A stretch of 64,000 bases of DNA from assembly GCF_012932675.1 (NCBI RefSeq), contig NZ_JAAIIF010000005.1, positions 62,001-126,000 on the forward strand, given 5' to 3'. Below, piece after piece: positions 35,576 through 44,841 of this stretch (position 1 is the first letter of the stretch; every line of letters begins with the position of its first letter). The stretch is from Bifidobacterium erythrocebi. GTDB taxonomy: Bacteria > Actinomycetota > Actinomycetes > Actinomycetales > Bifidobacteriaceae. A program made the position numbers and the translations under genes. The notes under the pieces are model-generated. The model had not been told where the DNA came from, searched no databases, and was given only the letters and a program-made list of their open reading frames with translations.

Positions 35576-37774
35576 ATGAGGAAGAGATTCGTCAGGGCGG
35601 TGGCCTTCGCCATCGTCTCCGCGCTGGCCGTGGTGCTGGTCGCCGCGATCGACGGCTTCGGCGGCGAACGGTCGGAGGCAAGCTATCGCAGCCTCGATTA
35701 CGAGGCGACGATCCAGAACAACGGCGATCTGAAGGTCGTGCAACGCTTGGATTACAAGCTGGACAGGCGTGAGGACGACGACGGGGATGTCCAGTATTGG
35801 CGCCAGCTGTACTGGCAGTACAAGCTCGACAGCCAGGCGCTGACCAACATCACCGATATCAGCGTCAGGAACGTCACCACCGGCGAAACCTACCATCAGA
35901 TCGAACCGCAGAACCCGAACAGCGTCGACTCCGGCACTTGGGATACGAAATATGCGAACCATTGGTATATCGCCGATGTAACGGGCGGAAGCAACAACCC
36001 AAGGCTCTTCGACCCGCAGACGGACGGCCTTGACGGGATTTCCGCGAGCCATGTCACCCGGGACGTGGAGATCGGCTGGAACATCCCCTACACCATCAAG
36101 GCCGACAGCCTCAAATTCGAGGTGCAGATGACGTTCCATGGCGCCGCCACACAGTACCAGGACGTCACCAGCTTCCAATGGGAGCCCATCGGCGACACCA
36201 ACTCCATTCCCGCGCAGAAAGTGACGGGTACGGTCCGCTTCCCAAGCGGCATCGACGCCAAGAACTCGTGGGCGTGGCTGCACACCAAGAACACTTCGGA
36301 AACCTCCCGTGGCGATCAGGGGGAGCTGAACTTCGCCGTCTACGACCTCAAATCCGAACAGTACCTCGATCTGGTGGTCGCCTACGACAGCAAGGTGTCG
36401 TCCAATGTGGCGAGGACGGAGCTCGGCAACCACCTCGACGCCCTGCAGGCCGATGAGGCCGCGCAGGAGAAGGCATGGTACGACAGCCAGCGCCAGAAGG
36501 CGATCACCAGGGTGGTGGCATGGATCCTTTCGCTGATAATCGGCGTGGGTGCAGCCATATGGGCGGTGATCGCCGTGATGCGATCCAACAAGGCCGCCAG
36601 CTATCGTGGCGGCTTGGAATACTGGCGCGACAGGCCTTCGGTGTCGCCGGCATCCGCCGCCCGCATGATCGACATCATCGACGAAAGCAAGGGCACGGTA
36701 TCGTCACGATCCATGACGGCGACCGTGTTGGCCTTGGCGGCCAAGCATGCCATCGCCATCTATCCCGGTCCTGCCTCGAACTACAAGGGCATCGACATGA
36801 GTCAGGCCAATGCGGTCCAGCTCTCGCATATGATCGCCTCGGACGGTGCCAAGGCCAGCGTCTCGTCCAAGACCAGCACCATCGTGATTCTGCCCGTGGC
36901 CCTGCATGACCGTGATTCGCTGCCGCTGAGCGCGTCCGAACGGACCTGCCTGCAGCTGCTGATCGGCATTTCCGCTCGCGTGGGGTACCCGGTATTCGAT
37001 CTCAAGCAGATGCAAAGTGCTTGCAAGGACTGGGAATCCGGCTATGAACAGCTGGAGAGGTTCGAACGATCCTGCGATACGGAATTCGCTCTGCTAGGTG
37101 CCACGTCCCAATCGGCATGGCAGTACATGCTGCCGGGCACCATCGCCGCGTGCGTCGGCTGTGTCATTGCCATGACCGGCTTCTTCATCGGCAATTATGC
37201 TCTCGGATTCCTGATTGGTCTGCCGATATTCGCGATCGGCATGTTCTGCGATTTTGCGGGCGCGCGCACGACGATCACGCCGCAGGGCCAGGAATACGCC
37301 GGTCAATGCATAGGCTTGAAGAACTACATGCAGGACTTCTCCGATTTCTCCGATCGCGGCGCGGCCGACCTGAAGATGTGGGACTGGTACCTGGTGTATG
37401 CGGCGGCGTTCGGCATTTCCGACCGCGTGATGCGCGAACTCGCCAAGGCCTATCCGCAGGTGCGCGACCAGGCGTGGCTGGACGCCAACGGTTCGAATTC
37501 GCTGTGGTACTGGAACTACAGCCATGTGCATTGGCATAACGGGGCTTCCTCCGGCCCGTCGTTCGGCGGTGGGTTCGGCGGCCTGTCGTCCGGTGCGTTC
37601 GATATCGGCACGCAGCTCGATGCCGGATTCGCGTCGGTGCGTAATACTCTGAGCGCCGCGGCTCCGTCGAGCAGCAGCGGCGGCGGGTTCCACAGTTCCG
37701 GCGGATCGTTCTCCGGCGGTGGGTTCGGCGGTTCGAGCGGTGGATTCGGCGGCGGCTCGTCAGGCGCTCGCTGA
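35576..37774 (+). CDS. DUF2207 domain membrane protein
   Basis: This 732-residue protein has an N-terminal signal or anchor, an extracellular DUF2207 beta domain up to about residue 310, a membrane helix (V-V-A-W-I-L-S-L-I-I-G-V-G-A-A-I-W-A-V), a cytoplasmic region, two more helices near 520-560, and a C-terminal tail of Gly, Ser and Phe (G-G-G-F-G-G-S-S). This is the usual layout of the family, whose role is unknown. AGGGAAGAG lies before the ATG. It follows lemA by 170 bp and is probably in the same transcript. Confidence 0.88.
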   Translation: MRKRFVRAVAFAIVSALAVVLVAAIDGFGGERSEASYRSLDYEATIQNNGDLKVVQRLDYKLDRREDDDGDVQYWRQLYWQYKLDSQALTNITDISVRNVTTGETYHQIEPQNPNSVDSGTWDTKYANHWYIADVTGGSNNPRLFDPQTDGLDGISASHVTRDVEIGWNIPYTIKADSLKFEVQMTFHGAATQYQDVTSFQWEPIGDTNSIPAQKVTGTVRFPSGIDAKNSWAWLHTKNTSETSRGDQGELNFAVYDLKSEQYLDLVVAYDSKVSSNVARTELGNHLDALQADEAAQEKAWYDSQRQKAITRVVAWILSLIIGVGAAIWAVIAVMRSNKAASYRGGLEYWRDRPSVSPASAARMIDIIDESKGTVSSRSMTATVLALAAKHAIAIYPGPASNYKGIDMSQANAVQLSHMIASDGAKASVSSKTSTIVILPVALHDRDSLPLSASERTCLQLLIGISARVGYPVFDLKQMQSACKDWESGYEQLERFERSCDTEFALLGATSQSAWQYMLPGTIAACVGCVIAMTGFFIGNYALGFLIGLPIFAIGMFCDFAGARTTITPQGQEYAGQCIGLKNYMQDFSDFSDRGAADLKMWDWYLVYAAAFGISDRVMRELAKAYPQVRDQAWLDANGSNSLWYWNYSHVHWHNGASSGPSFGGGFGGLSSGAFDIGTQLDAGFASVRNTLSAAAPSSSSGGGFHSSGGSFSGGGFGGSSGGFGGGSSGAR

Positions 37775-37788
37775 TTCGGCTCCAATAT

Positions 37789-37833
37789 AACGGGTGGTTT
37801 GTGCGGCGGTTGGTGCCACGCAAACCACCCGTT
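37789..37833 (+). terminator. Terminator after the DUF2207 gene
   Basis: A perfect 13-bp stem (AACGGGTGGTTTG and complement) with a 19-nt loop, 15 bp after the stop. Confidence 0.65.
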
Positions 37834-37903
37834 CTGCCTTGGGCGGGAAGTATTCTGGGGTTCAGCGGCCCAACGGCCAACCATCGATACAAGGAGAAGA
37901 ATC

Positions 37904-38767
37904 ATGACGCTGTTCCGTGATCTCGGACCATTCCACACCACCGCCATCGGCCACGGCGAAATGCCGTTGACCATCGAGAACAACCGCGGGCATGATGTCG
38001 GCATTGAAACGCTGCACGCTTCACTGGACGCCGGCTGCCGCCATATCGACACCGCTTGGGCCTACTACACTCCCGGCGAGGAGGAGCAGACCGGCGAGAA
38101 GCTGGTGCGCGAGGCTCTGGAAACTTGGAAGGGCCCGCGTGACGAGGTCACCGTGGCCACCAAGGTGGGTCTGCGCCGCGCATGGGATGGCGACAAGCCG
38201 ATCTGGCCGCGCGACGGCAAGCCGGAGCATCTCATCGAATACGGCAAGCAGTCCGCGCAGGCGCTCGGTGTCGATTCGATCGATCTGCTTTACCTGCACC
38301 GCCATGACCCGGAAGTGCCGTACAACGAGTCGTGCGAAGGCATCAAGGCGCTGCTCGACCAAGGCGTGGCGCAGTGGGCGGGCGTGTCCAACGTGAGCAT
38401 CGAACAGCTCAAGATCGCGCAGGAGATCCTCGGTGACAAGCTCGTGGCCGTGCAGAACCAGTATTCCCCGATCCACCTGGAGACCCAGGATACGTTGGAA
38501 TACTGCGCCAAGGAAGGTCTCGCCTTCGTGTGCTGGAGCCCGCTGGGCGGTTACCGCCACCCGTACGACGAGCACCTGTTCGACCCGTTCCGCGAGGTGG
38601 CCGCCAAGCATGGCGTTAGCTACCAGCGCGTGGTGCTGGCCTGGGAGCTGGCCAAGGGCGACCACATGTTCGTGATTCCCGGCGCGCACCACCCCGAAAC
38701 TATCCTCGACTCGCTCAAGGCGGACGAGCTTGAGCTCAGCCCCGAGGAGCTTGCATTCCTCGGCTGA
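37904..38767 (+). CDS. Aldo/keto reductase
   Basis: This 287-residue NADPH-dependent oxidoreductase has the barrel signature and catalytic tetrad candidates: Asp and Tyr in H-I-D-T-A-W-A-Y-Y, Lys in V-A-T-K-V-G, and His in L-Y-L-H-R-H-D. The C-terminal cofactor region has V-I-P-G-A-H-H-P-E-T. AAGGAGA precedes the ATG at 37904; the frame is open further upstream but without such a site. The substrate is unknown. It converges on the LysE-type exporter gene. Confidence 0.9.
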   Translation: MTLFRDLGPFHTTAIGHGEMPLTIENNRGHDVGIETLHASLDAGCRHIDTAWAYYTPGEEEQTGEKLVREALETWKGPRDEVTVATKVGLRRAWDGDKPIWPRDGKPEHLIEYGKQSAQALGVDSIDLLYLHRHDPEVPYNESCEGIKALLDQGVAQWAGVSNVSIEQLKIAQEILGDKLVAVQNQYSPIHLETQDTLEYCAKEGLAFVCWSPLGGYRHPYDEHLFDPFREVAAKHGVSYQRVVLAWELAKGDHMFVIPGAHHPETILDSLKADELELSPEELAFLG

Positions 38768-38790
38768 TCGGTCGAGGACGAAACCTCGGC

Positions 38791-39480
38791 TCAGACGATC
38801 GCGCATGCGAAATCGACGAGCAGCTTGATGCCATAGGCCATCACCACAAGGCCGCAGATGCGGTTCAACGCGGTGATGGCCTTTGCGTTGAATCTGTGGC
38901 TGATGGCGGAGATCAGCAGTGTCAGACCGGTGAACCATAGGGCCGATGCCGTGCCCACTCCGGTGATGAATGGCGTGGATTGGGAGGCGGTGAGCGTCAC
39001 GCTGAAGGCGCCGAGCATAAGCGTGCCGTCGATAATGGCCTGCGGATTGCACCAGGTCACCACGCCTGCGGTGAGAATGGTGTGCAATAGTTCGCCGCCG
39101 CGCGTTTGCCGGGTGGAAGGTACCGCGGTGCCTTGCGATTGGAATGGTCGCTTCGTCACGGCCTGCGGTTGCTGGCCGCTGTCGTGATCGTTCGCCGTTG
39201 TGTCATGCGAGAACAGCAGTCCTGCGCCGATGCAGATGACCACCGCGCCTCCCAGGGCAAGCACAACCAGGCGCATCCATTCGTAGTCCTGCATCAGCTT
39301 GCCGATGCCGAAGAAGCATGCCAGCGATAGCGAGATGTCGAAGCACAGCACGATGAATGCGGTCAGCATCGCGCGTCGACGTGGCTTGGTCAATGCCGTG
39401 TCGATGACGAACAGATTCTGCATGCCGATCGGCGCGACGTACGCCAACCCCAACGTGAGTCCCTGTGCAAACGCTCCCAT
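38791..39480 (-). CDS. LysE/ArgO family amino acid exporter
   Basis: This 229-residue protein has six predicted membrane helices and the LysE-family N-terminus (G-L-T-L-G-L-A-Y-V-A-P-I-G-M-Q-N-L-F-V-I), with N-P-Q-A-I-I-D-G in the middle. The central cytoplasmic loop is extended (about 40 residues). Members export basic or other amino acids. It is divergent from a MocR-type PLP-binding regulator, with repeated CCAGCCAAA boxes between them, so that protein probably controls it. Confidence 0.9.
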   Translation of the reverse strand: MGAFAQGLTLGLAYVAPIGMQNLFVIDTALTKPRRRAMLTAFIVLCFDISLSLACFFGIGKLMQDYEWMRLVVLALGGAVVICIGAGLLFSHDTTANDHDSGQQPQAVTKRPFQSQGTAVPSTRQTRGGELLHTILTAGVVTWCNPQAIIDGTLMLGAFSVTLTASQSTPFITGVGTASALWFTGLTLLISAISHRFNAKAITALNRICGLVVMAYGIKLLVDFACAIV

Positions 39481-39506
39481 ACTGGTGCTCGATTCCTTTT
39501 ATCGAA

Positions 39507-39664
39507 TTTGGTTGGCTAGAGCAAACCAGCCAAACATGGTTGTCTGTTGAACGGTGAATGGCTGATAAAACAAATGATTTTGCGGAAAATCGACCACTCA
39601 ATGCTTTATCCTATAAATATCGCTTTGGTAAGCAACCAGCCAAAATGCATAGTGGCCAGCCAAA
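39507..39664. promoter_or_regulatory. Repeated CCAGCCAAA boxes between the exporter and MocR genes
   Basis: Direct copies of (A/G)CCAGCCAAA lie at 39525-39534, 39635-39644 and 39655-39664. A reverse-oriented relative, TTTGGTTGGC, is at 39507-39516. The last two are exactly 20 bp apart, and TATAAAT (39613-39619) precedes them, so binding there would block the MocR promoter. MocR regulators commonly bind direct repeats. Confidence 0.6.
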
Positions 39665-39708
39665 CGCAATCATCGAATACACACGAATCCGCAACCGCAG
39701 GGGAAAAC

Positions 39709-41217
39709 ATGGCACGCATCGCACCGCTGAACATCGACTGGAAACCGAATAAGGGGTCCAAGGCGACGATCACGGAACAGATCGTCGACTATATGTGCGA
39801 ACAGGTTGCGAGCGGCAACTGGCCGATCGGCTCGCGCTTGCCGTCGCAGCGGGCGTTGGCGGAATGGTTCGGAGTGAATCGGTCCACCATCATCGCGGCC
39901 ATCGCCGAACTGTCCGATTACGGCATTGTGGAGGGACGGCGCGGTGCCGGCACCAGAATCGTGAGCAACACCTGGTCGCTGATGCTGCCCGGTGACCCCG
40001 ATTGGGCCGATTATGTCGATTCCGGATTCTTCAAGGCCAACAATGCCACCATTCAGGCCATCAACCGCTATGAATTCGAACCGGGCATTACGCGCATCGG
40101 CACCGGGGAACTCGATCCAAGACTGTTCCCCAAAGCCATGTGGAAACAGGTGCTTGGCAGCTGCGCCGTCGAAATCGGTTCGCTCGGCTACCCGCCGCCG
40201 GCCGGCATGCCGCAGTTGCGTGAGGCGATCGCCCGGCACATGTGCGCCGCCGGCATTGACTGCACTCCGGAACAGATACTGGTCACTTCCGGGGCGTTGC
40301 AGGCGCTTCAGCTCATTTCGGTGAGTCTGCTGCCGGCCGATACCACGGTGTATGCGGAGGCTCCGAGCTACATCAAATCATTGCAGGTCTTCCAATCGGC
40401 CGGCATGCATGTGAATGGCGTGCCGATGGACGGCGAAGGCATCGACGTGCGGCGGCTGCGGGGCATGCTGGCACAACGACAGAGCGGAATGCATGGCGAG
40501 GAGCTGTCGGCCGCCCGCCAGGGCGTGAAACGTGCGATCCTCTATACGATTCCGACCAACCATAATCCGACGGGCATCACCATGAGCACCGCTCGCCGTC
40601 GCGAACTCATCGAGCTGAGTGTGGCCAATCGACTGCCGATCATCGAGGACTGCGCCTATCGCGATCTCTATTTCGAGGGCGAACGGCCGCTTGCGCTCAA
40701 GGCGCTCGATGAGACGGGCATGGTGATTACGCTCGGCAGCGCTTCCAAGGCCCTTGCTCCCGGGTTGCGCATCGGCTGGATAGTGGCCGCGGAACCGATC
40801 GTGCAGCGGTTGGCGGATGTGAAGATGCAGATGGACTATGGGGCGAGTGTATTAAGCCAGTGGGTGTTCGCGCGTTTTCTGGACAACGGCATGTACGACA
40901 GGTATGTGGTCGATCTGAACGCCGAACTGCGCCGGAGAAGAGATCTGGCTGTTCGTGTGTTGCAGCGGGAACTGGGGGACTGCGCCCATTGGAACGTGCC
41001 GCGGGGAGGATTCTACATCTGGCTGACGTTCGATCGCCCGGTGCGCATGGGGCGTCTGTTCCAGCTGGCGGTAGAACGAGGGGTGCTGCTCAATCCTGGG
41101 GACATCTATGATTTCGCCGCCGACAACTCGCTGCGTTTGAGCTATTCCTACGTCACTCCCGAGGAATTCGCAGACGCCGTGCATGTGCTCTCTTCCATCG
41201 TGCATGAGTTCGGATGA
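39709..41217 (+). CDS. MocR family regulator (GntR-type HTH fused to aminotransferase domain)
   Basis: This 502-residue protein joins a GntR winged helix (about 20-85, with R-L-P-S-Q-R-A-L-A-E-W-F-G-V-N-R-S-T) to a fold-type I aminotransferase domain. The PLP lysine is in S-A-S-K-A-L-A-P-G-L-R-I-G-W, and N-H-N-P-T-G is also present. Such regulators sense PLP or an amino compound. ATG at 39709 was chosen because GGGGAAAAC precedes it and it gives the normal domain start. It is divergent from the LysE-type exporter, the most likely target. Confidence 0.92.
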   Translation: MARIAPLNIDWKPNKGSKATITEQIVDYMCEQVASGNWPIGSRLPSQRALAEWFGVNRSTIIAAIAELSDYGIVEGRRGAGTRIVSNTWSLMLPGDPDWADYVDSGFFKANNATIQAINRYEFEPGITRIGTGELDPRLFPKAMWKQVLGSCAVEIGSLGYPPPAGMPQLREAIARHMCAAGIDCTPEQILVTSGALQALQLISVSLLPADTTVYAEAPSYIKSLQVFQSAGMHVNGVPMDGEGIDVRRLRGMLAQRQSGMHGEELSAARQGVKRAILYTIPTNHNPTGITMSTARRRELIELSVANRLPIIEDCAYRDLYFEGERPLALKALDETGMVITLGSASKALAPGLRIGWIVAAEPIVQRLADVKMQMDYGASVLSQWVFARFLDNGMYDRYVVDLNAELRRRRDLAVRVLQRELGDCAHWNVPRGGFYIWLTFDRPVRMGRLFQLAVERGVLLNPGDIYDFAADNSLRLSYSYVTPEEFADAVHVLSSIVHEFG

Positions 41218-41278
41218 GTGGCTGTCCCGTGAATCTACGAGAATGTCAGATGGTCTTTTACGAGTAAGAGGGATATCC

Positions 41279-42847
41279 GTGCAAACAAGAAACAAGCCTG
41301 AAGTACTGGCCCCGGCGGGCAATCTGAGAGGTCTCAAGACCGCGGTCGACTACGGTGCGGATGCCGTGTACTGCGGCGGCAAGGCCTTCGGCATGCGCAG
41401 CGCGCCGAAGAACCTGAGCCTGGAGGATTTCGAGGAGGGCGCGCGCTATGCGCATGAGCGCGGTGCACGCGTGTACGTGACATGCAACGTGCTGCCGCGC
41501 AACAGCGAGGTCGAGGCGATTCGCGAATATCTCGGCCAGCTGAAGGACACCGGCGTGGACGCGCTGATCGTCAGCGATTTCGGCGTGATGATGACCGCGC
41601 GTGAGGTCGCACCCGAACTCGAACTGCATGTGAGCACGCAGGCGGGCATCACCAACTACGGTGCCGCCCGTGCCTTCTACGAGCTGGGTGCCAAGCGCGT
41701 GGTGCTCGCCCGCGAAATGGATCTGCAGGCCGTGCGCGACATCCGCGCCCGCATCCCGGAAGACATGGACATCGAATGCTTCGTGCACGGTGCCATGTGC
41801 ATGGCGTTCTCCGGCCGTTGCCTGTTCTCCAACTACCTGACGGGCCGTGACGGCAATCATGGCGAATGCGCGCAGCCGTGCCGTTGGAAGTACTCGATCG
41901 TGGAGGAAAAGCGCCCCGGCCAGTATTTCCCCATCGAACAGACCGAGAACGGCGCCTACCTGTTCAACTCGCAGGACATGAACATGCTGGAGCATATCGA
42001 CGATCTGATCGATTCGGGTGCGACCAGCCTGAAGATCGAGGGGCGCTCCAAAAGCGCGTACTACATCGCCGCGATGACCAACGCCTACAAGACCGCGGTG
42101 AACCAGTACATGGTCGAACGCGGCTTCGAGGACGTCGATGGCAACGAGCTCAAGCCCTTCCGCGACAGGGTGATCCGCCCCGGCGACCCGGACTTCGACG
42201 CCATGGCACCGGACGCCATCGAACGCAATGCGGACAAGGCCTTCGCCGGCGTGCCCGACGCCGAGGACGGCCAGGCCGCGCCGCAGGTCAACGTGGTGCG
42301 CACCGGGAACATCGGCAACGCCGACGACGCCGGACTGAGCTACCATGCGCGCAGCACGCGCCGCAAGTCGAACACCGCCGTGGAGATTCTGCCGGAAGGA
42401 TGGCATCATGCCGCGGTGCGTCCGGCCGAACACGTCGAGCTGCCGGACTGGCTGAAGGAAGAGCCCTACAAGGTGGCCCACCGCGACTATTCCACCGGCT
42501 TCTACTACTCGGAGCAGAAGGTCACGCAGCGCACCGACCGCGCAGGCTACTTCCGTTCCTGGCTGGTGGTCGGCGAGGCGCTGTCGTGGTCGCCGGACGA
42601 GGGCGGCAGACTCACCATCATGAGCCGCAACAAGATCGAACCCGGTCAGGAAGTCGAATTCCTGATTGCCGGCAAGCCGCCGCTGGCATACACCGTCCCC
42701 GATTCCGGCCTGCATGATGCGGACGGCAATCCGGTGGCCGCCATCAACAACCCCGCGCACGTGTTCTCGATCCCATGCCCGTACGAAGTGCCGGCCAACA
42801 CCGCCATCCGTTCGCGCACCAAGCACGCCACGCTGAAAGCCGAATGA
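41279..42847 (+). CDS. U32 family protein (TrhP/RlhA-like)
   Basis: This 522-residue protein carries the U32 signature E-C-F-V-H-G-A-M-C-M-A-F-S-G-R-C followed by N-Y-L-T-G-R-D and G-E-C-A-Q-P-C-R-W. It starts with the family's V-L-A-P-A-G-N. The family is listed as peptidases, but well-studied members modify RNA (TrhP hydroxylates tRNA uridine, RlhA acts on 23S rRNA), so I favour RNA hydroxylation. Conserved cysteines may hold a cluster. GTG at 41279 follows GAGGG; an ATG at 41243 is the alternative. Confidence 0.85.
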   Translation: MQTRNKPEVLAPAGNLRGLKTAVDYGADAVYCGGKAFGMRSAPKNLSLEDFEEGARYAHERGARVYVTCNVLPRNSEVEAIREYLGQLKDTGVDALIVSDFGVMMTAREVAPELELHVSTQAGITNYGAARAFYELGAKRVVLAREMDLQAVRDIRARIPEDMDIECFVHGAMCMAFSGRCLFSNYLTGRDGNHGECAQPCRWKYSIVEEKRPGQYFPIEQTENGAYLFNSQDMNMLEHIDDLIDSGATSLKIEGRSKSAYYIAAMTNAYKTAVNQYMVERGFEDVDGNELKPFRDRVIRPGDPDFDAMAPDAIERNADKAFAGVPDAEDGQAAPQVNVVRTGNIGNADDAGLSYHARSTRRKSNTAVEILPEGWHHAAVRPAEHVELPDWLKEEPYKVAHRDYSTGFYYSEQKVTQRTDRAGYFRSWLVVGEALSWSPDEGGRLTIMSRNKIEPGQEVEFLIAGKPPLAYTVPDSGLHDADGNPVAAINNPAHVFSIPCPYEVPANTAIRSRTKHATLKAE

Positions 42848-42902
42848 TCCGGCTGTCCCACCAACCGTCACACCAATCGTCACACCAACCAAGGAACACA
42901 CC

Positions 42903-43901
42903 ATGACCGAATACGACGACGCGATCCTCGATTCATCCTCCATCAGCTCCACGGACAAGGCCGGACGCCCGATTCCGGTCACCATCCCCATTATCCTCGC
43001 ACAGGGCATCACCGTCACCTACACCACGAGGCTCGGCGGCCTGAGCGCGGGGGAGTGGGGCAACTGCAACCTCGGCGGCAAGGGCGGCGATAGCGCCGAA
43101 GCCGTGCTGTCGAACCGCATCGCGTTGTCGGAAGCCGTGGGAGCCCCGCTGAGCATCATCTCGCAGGTGCACTCGGGCAAGGCCGTGGATATGGACGAGG
43201 TGTTCGGCAGGAACGCCCTGTTCGGCTACGACTTCTCCGGCACCCAGGACGACGAAGGCCATGCCCAGGCGGGCGTGACCGTGATCGAGGCCGACGCGCA
43301 GGTGACCTCGCGCAAGGGCGTGGCATTGGGCGTGTTCGCAGCCGACTGCCTTCCGGTGTTGCTCGCCGACCCGCAGGCCGGCGTGATCGGCGTCGCGCAT
43401 TGCGGGCGCAAGGGATTGCAGCAGGGCGTGATCGGTTCGGCTGTGGACCTGATGAAGACGAAGGGTGCCGTGCCGGAACGCATCGTGGCCACGCTCGGAC
43501 CGCGCATCTGCGGCGACTGCTATGAGACCGGCGACGAGATCGCCGACGCATTCGACGCGCAGTTCCCCGGCAGCTTCTCCCTGACCCGATTCGGCGGCAC
43601 CGGCATCAACATCGTGGCCGCGGCACTGAGCGAACTGTCCAAGGCGGGTGTGGTGACCGACAACATCATCGAATCGCGCCCGCGCGTCAACGCTGCCACG
43701 CAGTATCTGAGCGAGGACGCCGAACTGGCGGAGCTGTGCGCCACGGACGGCGAAGGACCGGCAAGCCTTGACGAACGTATCAACGCGATCCATCGCAGCA
43801 TGTGCACGGTGGAGAACCCGCTGTGGTACTCGCATCGTCGCGCCGCGCTCGCCGGCAAGACCCACGAGGGCCGCATGCTCGCGCTGATCCAGCGCCAGTA
43901 G
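42903..43901 (+). CDS. pgeF: YfiH/PgeF (LACC1-like) family protein
   Basis: This 332-residue protein has the metal-binding residues of the family: His in S-Q-V-H-S-G, Cys in A-A-D-C-L-P-V-L-L and His in V-A-H-C-G-R-K-G. Related proteins are zinc-dependent purine nucleoside phosphorylase/deaminases, and E. coli YfiH edits peptidoglycan precursors; older annotation as a laccase is doubtful. It has an N-terminal extension and a C-terminal tail of about 50 residues beyond the domain. AAGGAAC precedes the ATG. It lies 55 bp after the U32 gene. Confidence 0.88.
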   Translation: MTEYDDAILDSSSISSTDKAGRPIPVTIPIILAQGITVTYTTRLGGLSAGEWGNCNLGGKGGDSAEAVLSNRIALSEAVGAPLSIISQVHSGKAVDMDEVFGRNALFGYDFSGTQDDEGHAQAGVTVIEADAQVTSRKGVALGVFAADCLPVLLADPQAGVIGVAHCGRKGLQQGVIGSAVDLMKTKGAVPERIVATLGPRICGDCYETGDEIADAFDAQFPGSFSLTRFGGTGINIVAAALSELSKAGVVTDNIIESRPRVNAATQYLSEDAELAELCATDGEGPASLDERINAIHRSMCTVENPLWYSHRRAALAGKTHEGRMLALIQRQ

Positions 43902-44009
43902 GCGTTGGAACGGCGTTGCCGGGCGCATTCCGGCGACGGACGAAGATTCCGTGCAGAACAGCTGATCGCGGCCATGGGCACGGCATGGCACGGCATACGG
44001 TGGAGGACT

Positions 44010-44822
44010 ATGCAAGAAGAAGAGAAGAAAAGGCAGACCGCGCCTGTGGTGGCGGTGGTGCTTGCCGCCGGTTTCGGCACCCGTTTCGACCCTGACAACC
44101 CCAAGCAGCTGGTGTGCATCGCGGACAAGCCCATCGTGTGCTGGAGCATCGAGGCCTTCGAGCACAACAGCCGTGTCAGCGACATCGTGGTGGTGGTGAA
44201 CCCCAAGGTGCGCGGCGCGGTCGAGGAACTGATCGACGAGGCCCGCTACGAGAAGGTGCGCATGGTGATCGACGGCGGCGCCGAGCGCGCGGACAGCACC
44301 ATGGCCGCGCTGAGCATACTCAAGCAGGCCGGCATTCCCGAGAACGCGAAGATCCTCATCCACGACGCGGTGCGTCCGTTCGTCTCGCAGGAGTCGATCG
44401 ACGATTCGATCGACACGTTGGACGAGTTCAACGCGGCGACCGTCGCGTTCGCCTCGACCGACACCATTCTGCTGACGCATGACGCCGGCGACCGCAAGGT
44501 GATCGGATCGGTGCCCGACCGTGCCGACACCTTCCGTGCGCAGACCCCGCAGTCCTTCCGCTTCGGAACCATCAACCACGCCTACGAGCTGGCCGCCGGC
44601 GACCCTGATTTCCACCCGACCGACGACACCCGTGTGGTGGTGGACTACCTGCCCGACGAGTCGGTCGCCATCGTGTCCGGCAGCGAGACGAATCTGAAGG
44701 TCACCACCATGGCCGACCTGCCGACCGCGGAACGCATCGCCGCAAGCGTCACGCATCAGCTCACCAAAGAGGAGGCGCGCGCCCGGATGCACGCCATCCT
44801 GCGCGAGGCCGTGGGCCGCTGA
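44010..44822 (+). CDS. ispD: 2-C-methyl-D-erythritol 4-phosphate cytidylyltransferase
   Basis: This 270-residue nucleotidyltransferase has the N-terminal loop V-L-A-A-G-F-G-T-R-F and the later I-H-D-A-V-R-P-F and A-Q-T-P-Q-S-F motifs typical of IspD; TarI-type CDP-ribitol enzymes share much of this and are the alternative. IspD makes CDP-methylerythritol in the MEP isoprenoid pathway. GGAGGACT directly precedes the ATG at 44010; upstream open frame lacks a site. Spacing to the previous gene is about 108 bp. Confidence 0.8.
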   Translation: MQEEEKKRQTAPVVAVVLAAGFGTRFDPDNPKQLVCIADKPIVCWSIEAFEHNSRVSDIVVVVNPKVRGAVEELIDEARYEKVRMVIDGGAERADSTMAALSILKQAGIPENAKILIHDAVRPFVSQESIDDSIDTLDEFNAATVAFASTDTILLTHDAGDRKVIGSVPDRADTFRAQTPQSFRFGTINHAYELAAGDPDFHPTDDTRVVVDYLPDESVAIVSGSETNLKVTTMADLPTAERIAASVTHQLTKEEARARMHAILREAVGR

Positions 44823-44841
44823 GGAACGGTAGACTGGGCGT

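Noticed and set aside
38758-38792. Possible sixth 3'-end copy behind the aldo/keto reductase gene
   Set aside because: CCTCGGCT recurs after 25 bp with CGAGG between, but 8 bases is too short to separate from a simple terminator stem.
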